Positions 14,201-26,900 of a stretch of DNA of 64,000 bases are shown piece by piece (position 1 is the first letter of the stretch; each line of letters opens with the position of its first letter). The stretch lies in contig VZRG01001492.1 in the NCBI GenBank assembly GCA_013397435.1, positions 117,814-181,813 on the forward strand, in the 5' to 3' direction. The stretch comes from Erythrocercus mccallii. Its lineage: Eukaryota; Chordata; Aves; Passeriformes; Dicruridae. Made by a program: the position numbers and the translations under genes. A model generated the notes under the pieces. That model worked only from the letters and a program-made list of their open reading frames with translations. It was not told the origin of the DNA and did not search any database.

Positions 14201-17200
14201 AATAAAAAAAGTATTTACAGAGGATGATTAATTGGTTTCCTACAGTGCTTTCATTAGGGAGAAAGTCCCTAATCCTTTTCATCATAATTATAACTTCATG
14301 TATTATATAATGTAAATACATTTGGCAAATCTATCTGAAGCCCCCACTTCTACTGCAACACTACTACTCTATTTTCAGAAAGAAGCTCATCTTTAACAAG
14401 CAATCTGGTAAGTTTTTAAAGCAGGCTGATAACTACAAAAATGACTGCAATGTCATCCCACCTGATATAGCAACCTATATCACAGATATCAACTTTGAGA
14501 GCTGATTATTATCATTAACAAAAGTCTACAGCATCTAACAAATTTTTTCTGTGTCTTAAGCATACAGCCAGGAGAAAAAAAAAGCTATTTGCTCATTTAA
14601 ATAAATTCTTAGGAAATAATTCAAGAAATAAAATAAGGTCACTTAATTCAGCCACATGCTATGATTAAGTTGTGTGTTAATCACTTAAGAGAACAATAAA
14701 GAAGTCAGACAATCAACAGTAAAAACAGAATTTTTTTGAAGACTAACACACTTTCCATTCAGAAGGGAATGAGTACCTGCTTAATATGTTTCCTTACAGT
14801 TATGACATAAATACCTTCTTTCTTTACACACAGGTTCCATGAAAAACAGCCTTCAGAAAGTCAGTCCTGCCTTTTCTTGTTTCAGGTGGTTCACAACACG
14901 GAGCCACCTAGTAAGAAAAGCAACAGAGGTACATGGTCTCTTGACTTTTACGTTGCTGAACTCAAGACACAGCACTGCATTGCTCTTTTCCCTGCACACT
15001 TTCCTTCTTCACAAAAAACTTTTTATTGTGCTTTAACAGAAGGTCAATGGCTATCACTTCTCTACTCCAGCACAATGGTGAATTGAAACAAGAACCCATA
15101 GCTGTTTAGACCGACAAAGCAACCAGTATGTCTAAGCCAATAAAGCGATTTGTTCATTAAAGCTACTAATAAAGCAACCTTTTGTTAGTCTATGAAACAT
15201 CAGAAACCTCATAGAATGCATTTAACTATGCTTTCTTAAAAATCACCAACTCAGAAGTTCTAAAATCTGTTAACTTCTCCACTTCCTTAACTGATAGTAA
15301 AATACCTTCATGTTGACTTTTTAAGACACAGCAAGCGTGACACAAACTTTCCTGCCTATTCATCATCAGAAATGTTTAGGGGTTTTGGTGAAGAGATCCC
15401 CCCTGACAAGAGCTCAAATTCATCATATTAATGCATTATGTAAAGCTTCCTGTGCAACACTGACAACCTGTACTAGTGACCACCACAATTATACACAAGA
15501 AGAACAAAATCTTTCAATTGGCACACTCAGTTTGAACCCAAAGATTCATTTGGATTTGACAAACAAAAATGAGAAGAGCTGTAGCAAGCAAAGATCAAAA
15601 ATGCTGTTAGTATTTGTGTCCACTGCTTTCAATTAAACTGAAACAAGGTCTGAACCCGAGTCCCCAGCACTCAGGGTTGCTGTCAGGAGGGGTTTGTAAC
15701 TATTCTCAATAACCAGCACTAACATGACAATGGCCACAAACTTCCTCCAAACAACATCAGTATTTTTGCCTTGACTTTGGCTGTACGATAGTAGCAATCC
15801 TTGAAAGCATTAAAATGAAATCTCCTCCCTTACTCATAATTTCTAGATTTGCTTCGTTAACAAGTAGTTCCATTATTATGTGATTAGAGACTGGGCCACC
15901 AAAAAGGAAGGAAAAAAAAAAGCCATTTTCCATCTAATTACCATCAGCTAGACAAAAAAGGCCAGGCAGGTATTTCCTCTAAACTTCTGTTTTTAGAACC
16001 TGCAAAAGAATTTTACTAGCAGCAATATACAACTATCGCAGCTACATAAGGTGTCAACAGAGCAAATAAAGCAAAACAGTATGTGAGGGGAAAAATTATA
16101 TGTACTCTTACTCATATTTAACAGTGAAACACCCCTTTTCTAGAAGTAATCTGAAGTCATTCTTTTGCTGCCATTTCTCATCTGCATCTTTTCATCAAGC
16201 ACACTGCAACTACTGGATTGTTTTATACGCACAACAACCCAAGCAAAAATGCAAGTTTCATCCTTATTACTGCAACTTCTCCAGAACAAGATTCCCATTT
16301 GTTACACTGGATACAGCATTTGAATTCTCAGTGAAAGTTCTTGTAATAGAATGACAGTAAAATATTTGTCCCTACTCAGAGATATGTACAATCAGTCAAA
16401 GTTCTACCCTTTGCTATTCAGCAAAAAATAATCTTTATTTATAAAATAAACAAGCCAGCTATCTGGGACGGAGATAGCATCCCTCCCTTTACACTGCGAC
16501 TCTCACTATCAAGCCATGAGATTATATCCTCCTTCTGGAATTAAGTGCTTATTCTAACAATAACACTTCAATAGCATGTGAAACTTTTCAATTAAACAGT
16601 TGTCAAGCAGCCTGATAAGGCACAGAAAAACAACTGATAGCTGAAACAAGTCATACAACAAGTTTTGCAGACTTCCTAGTTCCTGCCAAACAAATAGTTA
16701 ATCAGTGAGTAGTCAAGAGGCAAACAAACTATCATTAAAATTCATAGCAAAAAGAAAAAGATCATTTTATTTAATTGTAAAGTTTTGACCATCTTCTAAG
16801 GTTTTCACTTAAAGCTTTTTTGGACTTTGGAACCTTTTGCCTACTACTGCACCACTGACATGGGCTAGCAAAGAAAACAGTAGGACAATAACTATTGCAG
16901 AGACACTGATCCTAAAGAGTTACACCATGCTTTTCTTATATTCTCTTTGAGACAGGATACACATGACTTTCAAACAGCAATTAAAAATAATTTAGACACA
17001 ATATTTTCTTATTTAAGTCCTGAAGTCACACTTTGCCAATTCTCCCTGCCCATACCTGATCAGGTCTTCCAACAATTCTATAGTCTAATATTCATTTAGG
17101 CTGAGAAGATTCATACAAGAATCAATCAAGAACAACAAGCCTGATATTTGTGATCAACTGCACTTTTTAGTTTGCTTAACTTCAAAAATTAATCCTCTCC

Positions 17201-19039
17201 TTCAGTTCAATTCTAGTCCTCTCACCGTACAAAGGCAGTGGAATTTATGTTCCTAAATGACTTAAGCATACTTGAAAAGTCCCACTCTTCAGGGATTAAC
17301 TTCTTGCTCTTACAAGTAAATAAACAGAAGCTTAGACTAATGATTTTTTATCAACGGAGAACTGACAATTAGTTCTTTTCTGAGGAAACAAAAGTACATG
17401 ACTAAGAAGTTTGACAAATTTACATTTGTAGCTACTACTGCAGCAAACAATATGCAAGTGCATAGCTTTCTACAGATATTCTTATGGCCAAATCTAAGTG
17501 TATACTCCAGAGACTGCAGGATCAAACCTAGATTTCATTTATCTTATCATCACCTGTATTCCAGAAGAGTTAATATATAGCCTATCACTAGTGGCAACAG
17601 AAAATTAACCACTGAGTTAAATGCTTCACAAGTATCTTTAGATTTTTCCTTCATTATAGCAATCAATTTAATACAAAAAAATCTTCAAAAAATTTAAAAG
17701 CCTATGATGATTATATAAATAACTTAGATAACTTAAATAAATAGTATTTTTAAAACACTCTAAGTAACATGCCTTTAACACCTTAACAACTCAAGATGTA
17801 GCTTGCAGAACCCTTCTATATTTTTCTAAATAATACATTCTTTAAATGTATACATTTATAGGAGTGTTGACGAAATAGACTCTATAATCTATTCTTATAG
17901 ATTCTTATTCCTAAACACAATCTATTTGTATAGATCTACAAATCACCCAGTTAAATAAAGCCTTTCAAGGCACACAGAAAACCAATAAGGATTAAATTTA
18001 CTTTTCTTCACAAAATTACTCACATGAGATGATAATAAAATTGAAGTTCACAATGTGCTCTTAACACCACAGACAAAAAAGAAAATTTCAATTACAAGAG
18101 CTGAATTTTGTTTGCTCTGCCTGGTTGCAACAGTTGTAATGCTAACATGGGAAACTTGCTATTTATAATTTCAGATAGATCCTAGTATTTCTTTATTTTT
18201 TCATGATCCATAACATCAATACAGTGAAACTTCAGAGTTGCTAAGCTGATGTTCTAACCACATTAAAAGATGACCACAGGAACGACTATATAGAAATTGC
18301 CATTTCCTGGAGACACAAATGAGAATTCCTCATCCTTACTTGAGTACTCATCATTTTCACAGGGTCAAGGAATTCTTCAGTAAACATGCCTCCGGTACAG
18401 CCTAAACTTCAGATGCATTCGTACAGCTGACTTCACTGATGAAATGTCAGGAAGCACTGGCACCCAAACAGCACCTCTACATTTCTACAAGAAAAATCAC
18501 GCAGTGAAGGAGCACCTGTCATCTCACAGAGGTGAGCTCTTACAGCAAAAAGTGCTTAAATATAGAAGGAACTGGGACCTGAAAAAACGAGGTTTTTTAG
18601 GAACAGAGATCCCCATTTCAAGGGACTGTGCCAGAGGCAAGTCACATGAAAGGCAAAGAATAGCAGCTGTTCATTGCCCCTTGCAACACAAACATGAAGC
18701 AGCAGCTAAGGAAGTGAGGAGAAGCCACCTTTAAAACATGAGTTTTTCTTCAGTCAACAGCCAGCAGATATGTGAGATTTGTTGCAAAAGGATGCAATGG
18801 AGATGAAAAATTTTACAAGAGTTCAAGAAGAAATTGTAGAAGTTCTCAGAAGAGAAATCATTCAAGATTTCTGAATAAACAGAAACAACCTCTGGCTCAG
18901 AGATTCCATAACTGAAAATAGCTGGAGAACAAGCATGAAATAAAAAGCATCTAAAATTTATCTTGTTCTCAACGTTCCCCATGCATCCATTTTTTTGAGA
19001 TGGGTCATATGAGGAATTAGGGAAGTTCTGGTTTCCTGG

Positions 19040-19135
19040 ACAAGACTTTCTCTTTTATGGCTATCAGACACAGAATACTAGGCTAGAAAGAACAACTGCC
19101 AGTGTGATCCAGTGGGCCAATTCTTGCAGAATACA
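19040..19135 (+). repeat. Ancient CR1 3'-end relic
   Basis: The stretch 'cagaatactaggctagaaag' followed by 'gtgatccagtgggccaattc' parallels an older reptile-type CR1 3' end, which carries 'ggatactgggctagatggacc' and 'tctgatccagtatggcaattctt'. It is much more diverged than the copies at 4.8 and 31 kb, so it is probably an older subfamily. Confidence 0.5.
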
Positions 19136-20064
19136 TTTAAAACTATTAATGAAACACAATTTAAAACACAACATTTCAATAAAAATATAGAAGTATTTTA
19201 ATTTTTGGACATCTCTCCCAAAACTGCCATCCTGATAAAAGATATTATACTCAAAGGTTTTAGGGAGCTTGATCTTTCATTCAAAATATTAGTTACAAAA
19301 TCATATCTCTACTGTAATAACATTACCGATTATTCTCCACTAAAACAGCCACAGCAGTTTCATGGCTTTGCCTCCTAGACACTGTGTCTGTGCAAGCGCT
19401 TACTGGGCAACAGAATGGTTCTACTACTGAACAGTTTCAGCTGCCATTTTCCTCCAGAGAAAAGCTAAATGACTCATTTTGGGTTTATTTGCAGGTTGAT
19501 TTCCTTCTGGGAAAGAAAAAATAATGTGTCACAGGCATCAGCCTGTTCACTAATTAGGGAGACCTCTATAGCCTGTTTGTTCCCTTTCCACTGCACATCT
19601 CACAGTGTTTCTGCCATCCGAATTCAAGATCTCCTAGTGTAAGGAGTGCATTCAAAGCGTAAGAAAGACTACTTGAGCACACAAGTTTCTCAGCTGCCAC
19701 CACTCCACTACACAATTTGGGGGAGTAGAACAGAGCTAACAAACCTAAACCAACAACACCACAGTTGGAGAAAATGTGGTAATTTGCATTTTCTCATTTT
19801 ATTAGCAGAAATCAGAACTGAGTGATTCCACAGGAAGAGAAAAAAAAATCTTATAAATAATAAAAATACATTCACCTCCTCCTGAAAATATCTAGTATTA
19901 GAACGTGAGAAAACACAGTACTTACCTACATTAGAAAGAGCCAGTAAATATGATTTAATGTGTTACAAACAAATAAGCCATTCATGCATAGCAAGCTAGC
20001 TGAAACAATTGTCTGGAGAATGCCATTGTAAAACATATGCAGGTTGATATCAGAGAATTTACAC

Positions 20065-20093
20065 AGCATGGTTTCTGGAAAGGAAACCATGCT
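20065..20093. repeat. Perfect 11-bp inverted repeat, 7-base loop
   Basis: AGCATGGTTTC, then TGGAAAG, then its exact complement GAAACCATGCT, leading into six T. The stem is perfect. In bird intronic DNA this is most simply chance or a small foldback. There is no evidence that it is transcribed alone. Confidence 0.8.
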
Positions 20094-22749
20094 TTTTTAG
20101 GCTAGTAGAATTTTATAATAACAGTGAACTAGAAATTGCTGAAAGAAAGACTTTCAAAAAGCCTCCCTCAAAGTCTCAAGAGGCCATTAAGTAAAATTAA
20201 TATTGGTGTTAGGGGAAAACATTTGTGTTTAGATGTCAGCAGTAAAGCATCAAAAGAAAAAGCGGTAAGTGGTCTGCTAATTTACAGGAAAGGGTTAACA
20301 GCAGAAGGCCACAATTCTGCACTAGAACTGCAACACATATTCCCTAATGGTCCAGAAAGCAAGAAGTGGCAAAACTCATTCACATAAAAGCTACTAAGGT
20401 TAGGATAAGAGAAGAAACCTTAAGTATTTCATGTAGTCTAATCAAGCTAGGTAAAATGGGAAACACATGACAGACAAAGAAAATAATCAACAAGGCATTG
20501 TGTGTCCAGGTCAATGTTCTACTCATCAACTTTCTGCATCTTAACAACAAATTCAGAAATAAACATGCTGACTCTCCATAGTCTATGGAAGAACAATACT
20601 CAGTAAAAGAAAAAGTTAGGATGTGCATTAAATATTTTGGAGAATATTGTAATTGGTACATTACAAACTCAATACTGCATTTTAAATAGGCACATCGTAA
20701 ATATACAGCACTCCTAGGCAGGCATAAAAATGGTTTGAAATGTAGTTAAAGTTAAAAAATGTGAAATATCATACCAGGCATCTTAAAGTGGAAGCCAAAA
20801 ACCATCAGAAAGTTTGCGTATGTTAAATGTACCTGAGAGATGCAGAAGAATATAAAGGAAAAGGTATAGAAAAAAACACTAAGAACTTTGAGTTTAACTG
20901 GATTTTTATAACAAAAAGAATATATTCAACTAAACTGGGGTTAAAGCATCACAAATAATGTCAAGAACTGAAGTACTTGAAGCTTTATACATGAAAATTT
21001 TCAGTGCCACAGTACATCTTTGTGAAAAGTGATTCTGAAAAGAAAGGTACACACACCTTATAATGAAATTCTACTGCTTTTCCAGAGATGGCAACTGATA
21101 GGTAGAACAGAACAAAAAGTTATACTCTCAGCTTCACAATCATTCACAACAGAATTCTTGAATGCAAATTTTTCCCCCGCTTTGGCAGCAGCCACCAAGC
21201 GTAGCTCTGCTCAGCTTTGCAACCACCAGAGCACATGTTGCCTCTACCCCAGCTAGCAGGTAGGTTATATGGGGAGTGGTGTAACAGGCTGCAGGATCTG
21301 ACATATTGTGATAAGGGAGGTCACATGAGATGATAGGACAGGACTGTTACCGCACTGATGGGATAGAGAGGATACAAATCCACAAGAAACTAGGTTTAGT
21401 TAGCTCCACTGCTCACAGAACAATTTGTTTCCCTTGTGTTTTACAGATTTGAGTACTAATACTTCTGTACATTGCAGCTTTGATCACTGTGTTAAATGTA
21501 GCTCTACTGAATAAAAGGATTAGTTTGTCCAGACTGGCACGCTTATGACTGTGATATGAAGAGAACTTGAGGGAAAAACCTTTGAAGATCAAGCACATGC
21601 TCTATTTTAAAGGTTGAATTGGCAGTAGTAGCTGAAGGTGGTTTATATCATGCATATAGTTTACAGCATGATACATATGACAATACTTCTGCAGTTCAGT
21701 ATAAGGATTGTAAACACTTTCAGATTACTTAAATTTGTCTTGCTGTTAAAAGGGTGAATACCACTCTCCCCTTACAGAAAAGGCTATGAAATCTATGAAG
21801 AGCACTCACTTTGGTTCACAATTAGCTGGATTTCAGAAGTGGACAGCACAACCACGAAAGCAAACGTGGGACGGGGGAACAAGATCAGCCCTTTTGGTTA
21901 TAGCACATACTCCACATGCTGGCTTCAGCAGATCATCAGACCACAACCACAACGTTTCAGGGCACAGTTAAGCTGATCTAATGGCCAGCCAGTGCCCAAA
22001 GAATTCACTGCCAGCTGTGTGTCCCCCACGCCAGCTCTAGCGCACGTTCTGTGTCACACTGAGACAACTCAATTTGCTTTTTAATGCCCTTCTCACTTAA
22101 ATTCAGGGAACTAAAACGATAGAAAACCAATAGGACAAAATTAATTTGAATAATCTTGACAAAAAATGATATTAAAAAAATAGCTAGTGCAGGAAGAGAT
22201 ATGGGTAGGAGAAGGTGTTGGAAGCCATTCCTTTCAGTAGCAACTAAGCAGGTCAAACACAATATGAAATGACAACCCCATAAAGGATAAGTGAATATAG
22301 CATTTCAACCTTTGTGACGTTTGAAATTATTTTATGAAGGGTAAAATGTTTAATGATAAGTTTTTCCTTTTTAATCTTTGCTAGGTCGTGCCTAACCTAC
22401 GCAATCAATTTTGTTCCCACCACACTGCAGTGTAAACAAACAAATGGAATGAGGAGGACCAACACGTTAACATTTCTTTTGTGCCACTAAACAAGCTTTT
22501 GTTTTTCCAGTCATTCCCAGCACCCTTTTGAAAGGTTCCCACAGCCTGTGTAAACAACTGCAAGCTGAGCAGGATGACTGTATGTACCTCCTACATAGGC
22601 AGGCAGCAACCACAGCATGCAGCTCCCCCCACTAGACAGCCACACACCCACCCCATGACAGGGGACACCACCCACCTCTACTCTTCAAACAAAACTCCTG
22701 CCTGTGCTCCTGAGCCACACTGAGTGTTATCTAGTGCTCCCACCAGGCC

Positions 22750-22823
22750 TAATGTCAGTAATGGCAGAGCTGAAGTTTGACCCTCAGTTATTTCACTATC
22801 AGCCCACTTCTTTTCTGTAGCAC
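22750..22823 (-). repeat. MIR-like SINE relic
   Basis: The plus strand reads 'gtcagtaatggcagagctga', then 'agtttgaccctcagttattt' and 'cagcccacttcttttctgta'. The spacing and core match the reverse complement of the MIR tRNA-like half ('gtaagtggcagagctgggattcgaaccc ... agcccatgctctt'). The B-box core is degraded. It is short and diverged. Confidence 0.5.
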
Positions 22824-22936
22824 ATCAGGAGTTACTTGATTTCAAAATAGTCAAGCCTAATAGTGTTCAAAGCACAAATAACAATAGATTCACCATGGCA
22901 ATAAGCTATAAAGCTGAGAATACAATACGCAACCTG

Positions 22937-23065
22937 AAATCATACAATCAGAGAATGGTTTGGGTTGGAAGGGACCTTAAAGGTCATGTAACTCAAACCC
23001 TTTTGCCATGGGCAGGAACACCTTCCCCTACACCAAAGCTCCATTCAGCCTGACCTTGAAGATGA
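22937..23065 (-). repeat. CR1 LINE 3'-end fragment, reverse orientation
   Basis: The copy begins 'atcatacaatcagagaatgg' and continues 'tttgggttggaagggacctt' and 'gccatgggcaggaacacctt', then 'cattcagcctgaccttgaag'. This is the typical reverse complement of an avian CR1 3' end, with the octamer repeats at the left edge. It is only mildly diverged, so among the younger copies here. Confidence 0.9.
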
Positions 23066-23934
23066 GATGAAAATACAGGATGTCCTAGGAACAAGCTAAA
23101 TGTAACTGTGCATGTCAAAGTTGTTTTGCTACAGCAAGCCATGTCTAAGAACTGCCCTAGTTGTAGTGCACTCAGGTATGTAAAACTTACAAATTTAGGT
23201 TAAACATCTGGACAGCCTAAAGAAGCAGCCATCATGGAGATAATCAGGGTTATTAACAGAAACACTTCTGTATTATAATATTGGAAAATGTAAAGTTCAG
23301 CCACCTGCATATTAGAGCCCACCTAAGATATTAGTAGGACCTCTTTCACATATATAATCACTCCCCTGAAGACACAATGTCAAAACAGAGTTAGCATTAT
23401 TACCATGTTACTAAGTGGCTATCAAAGCCTGCATGCTACTCTTGACATGTTTCATGAGCATCAAGTAGCTGTTCAAGGCCATGTATCACATAGTTGGTAG
23501 AGTGGAGTAAGTGCAGGGCAGCTCAGAGTCCAGCAAGCTGGAGTCAAGCAGTGACCAAGTCTAGCTGTTACCCAGACCACCAACAGCACAGTCAGAATCC
23601 ACCTGCTACCACAGATAACACAACTAGCACATCATGAAAGCAGAGGGATACAACTGCCCCCTTCCACCAGAGGCTTGTCCTAAGGGTCATGTCTGCCCCA
23701 TCTTGCCTACACAGACAAATTTAAACATGGGCCGAGGGGAGAAGCACAGCAGGTTTGATAATTGTTTCCCTCCTCCTCAACTCCTGCAGGCAAATAGCAA
23801 GTGAGGCAAAAAGCATTCCTCAATCAGTGTGCCCCAAACACATCGATTATTTCAAACCCATTCTTGCTGAAAGATGAAATAGGGACTGCTATTTAGGCAT
23901 GTGGAGAAAGAAACAATGTCAAAAGTTTCCTGGC

Positions 23935-23948
23935 AAAAAAAAAAAAAA
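23935..23948. repeat. Short A-rich tract (14 A)
   Basis: A run of 14 A followed by 'taaaac'. No attached retroposon is recognisable. Confidence 0.8.
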
Positions 23949-26900
23949 TAAAACTACTGAAAACCACAGCAACTTTGCCTTAGCACACTTTAAAGGATGC
24001 TGAAGATTAGCCCTCAAGATCCATAAAAACTGTCACAAAACTGTCACTATTGTACTCTGTAGTAAAGAAAAAAAAGTTACCTGTCACTGCAGTGATCCAC
24101 CCACTCAGAGAAATGCCACAGATCTGCAGACATACTTATCAGCTCTGGCAACAGCAGATGAAACTGCCACAGCAGAACTCAGAAACAAATGTTAAAAATA
24201 ACTTAGACAAGGGTATCTCCAGGATCACAGTTTCAGGGCCCTTTTCTGTTGTGCTAGATCGTCTCTTGCTTTGAGTATCATCCCGTGAATTAAAACAAAA
24301 TGACAAGATACAAACAGAAAGAGAAGTAGACACTCCTGGCAAACCGCAGGTTTACTGGCCCAAACTCAGGGCCACAAGTAACACAGCTTAGCAAAGACAC
24401 AGACAATGGTAAGCAAAGGTGAAGACATCCTGTTTTCAACAGAGATTCAGCACTATGCCAAGCTGTGTGGGGTCACACTTGCCACAAAAGATGAGTAACA
24501 TTTCCTCAGAGAGGTCTGAATCCATAGCTGTAGTTTTGGTTATCATTATTTAATAGTTACAGCCTTGAACACTAAAGAAAATACTCTCTAGCATATTCTA
24601 AAACCTTATTAGGCAATGAAGAAGTCAACAAAACCAATGTACCCACTACTGTCAGGTCTAGCAAAGAAATGCTAGATTTTGCAGCTACTGCAATAGCTAG
24701 TGAGCAACTTCTCAAGCATGAAGTATGCTACAATGCTGAAAAGGCTTGCACTTGCCAGGGATCACACTGAGCAGCTTACCCTCCTAAAAAGGGAACTTGG
24801 GGAAAAGCTTGAAACCTTTTCTTCCCCATTGGCTTATGATGCTTTGGGCTTGTTAGTCATTTAGTAAGACAAGTAGCTTGTCCTGAAGTAGCCTGTTCAG
24901 TTCTGAATTCCCTGTGACTATTATCATTCCTGCAGATATATGCGGACACACATTCTATCCTGTAAAGCACATCACATATTTTACATAAAGACAGTAATAA
25001 CCTTTCACATGCAATTTTGCAATACAGTAAACTAACTCCCTATAAGCACAGGAGTCCTACAACATGCTACAACAGATCTAAATGTAAAATTTCACCTTTA
25101 AAAAAACATGGTAGACTTTATCCTGAAAAGCTCGTGCTTCAAAAGTAGCCACCAGCATCTGTGAGAACACAGAGCTAATGTGTGCAGTAAGGACATTATG
25201 ACGGTCAAAGAGGGCAGAGTTTAAGTAGATACTGTCAACAACACACACCCAGGGTTTGCAGCTCCTGTCCTTCTGAAATTCACAGCCGTTGCCACAACCC
25301 ACAAGAACACAAAGCCACAGCTGAGTAACTCTGACTCTGCATGACCGAATTAACAAATACTTGAATCTATCAAAAGGACCCACCAAAACTTCATGTGTAA
25401 TCAAGTCTCCAGCACCACCCCTAAGTTCTTTGATAAACCCACCAAGGAAACACACAGGGAAAGTCTCTGGAAACCTGTATTAAAGAAAGGTCACCTCCCA
25501 CATTCCAAGCCATCCAGAGCAACATTTCTTAACGATGAAGTCCTGAAGAGGGAGAACAACAAGCTCTGACACTAGACCAAGAAATTGAGGAAAAGGTGAA
25601 GGGTATATGGGAACAAGTACAATGATTATCCCAGAATCAGTTCAGATTTTTTATTTGCAAAGTGAGACCCACGTGTAAAGAGGGAGAACTGAAAGGAGAA
25701 AGATTTAATTTATTATTACAACCTAAGATACTGGAGTGGCGAGACTCATTGATTGAGGTTTATGAAGAGTTTAAAGGGAAATTATTGCAACTCTATTGCA
25801 ACCCTCCCCTAACCTCGTACTCAGCACAGCTCCAACTCCACAAGGCCAGATCTCACCACAGCACATGCATGCCTCTCAGCTCCACCCTAGGGCAGCCCCC
25901 CCTGCCTCGATAAGGAGGCAGATCTTGTGCTTAGAAAGTCATCAGCAATATGCCCTGCCCTCTGGAGTGCACTTCATCTCAGCCTGCCCATGCTGAAGAG
26001 TTCATAGACTTCTCTCTGCTGCTTCTCCAGAGAACTATCAGGCCGGTCACACTAGCCACATCACTGAAAGGTTTTCAAGGAAAAAACCATTTCAAAACAT
26101 TCACAGTTTGGACAATTTTGAATAGTCAGCCTTTGAACAGGAAGCATTGCTTAACTACCTCAGAGCTGTCCCTGTGCTGTGAGCAGCCACTCAGTCTCAG
26201 GTCACAAGACAAACTAGAGTCACCTAGGCCAGCTTTGCCAGGCACTACCTGCAACAGGCTTCTCCAATACTGGAACTGCTTAGAAAGCACACAGACCAAG
26301 CAATTTCAAGAAACCCATTCTTTTCCCCTCCACATCCCAATGACCCCTGCCCACCAAATATCTAAGGTACATCAATATGTTAATCAGTTTCATTACAATG
26401 TATTTGGGTTACAAAAATTCAAACATCACTCAACCTTTTATGAGAATATTAAAGGGAAATTGTTTTTCTTTTTTTTTCAATATAAGCTGAGGTACATAGC
26501 ACTGCAAAATGTATAATATTGGTATAACACTAAATTACAGCCAAAACTGAAAACAGCACATACTTTTTTTTTGGTTGGGGTTTTTGTCTGTTTTATATCT
26601 TAATTAAGACATGCCACGCTTCTCTCTTTTATGGCCATAATTGAGTGTGGTCAGAAAACTACACAAATTCTACTAGTGGTGCAAGAGCCACCATCGATCA
26701 TGTTGAAGGGATTTGGATTGGGAACTGTTTGAGATCAAATCTTGCTCTTGCAGCTACCTGCAATCACACAGCTGCTGAAACCATGACATTCAAAGTGTGC
26801 CACCAAAACAGCACACACCAACACTTCATCCTCCAGCACAAAGCAAAGCCAACTGTCTCAGCTCAAGACTCAGGCTTACCCGAACTAAGCAAGCTAGTTC

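Noticed and set aside
25078..25455. 125-codon minus-strand open frame, considered as a possible retroviral or CR1 piece
   Set aside because: I could not match it to an env, gag or reverse transcriptase motif, and the flanks show no LTR.
25950..26516. 188-codon plus-strand open frame
   Set aside because: No family resemblance, no domain or conserved motif, a low-complexity F-rich end from a poly(T) run, and no splice or promoter context.
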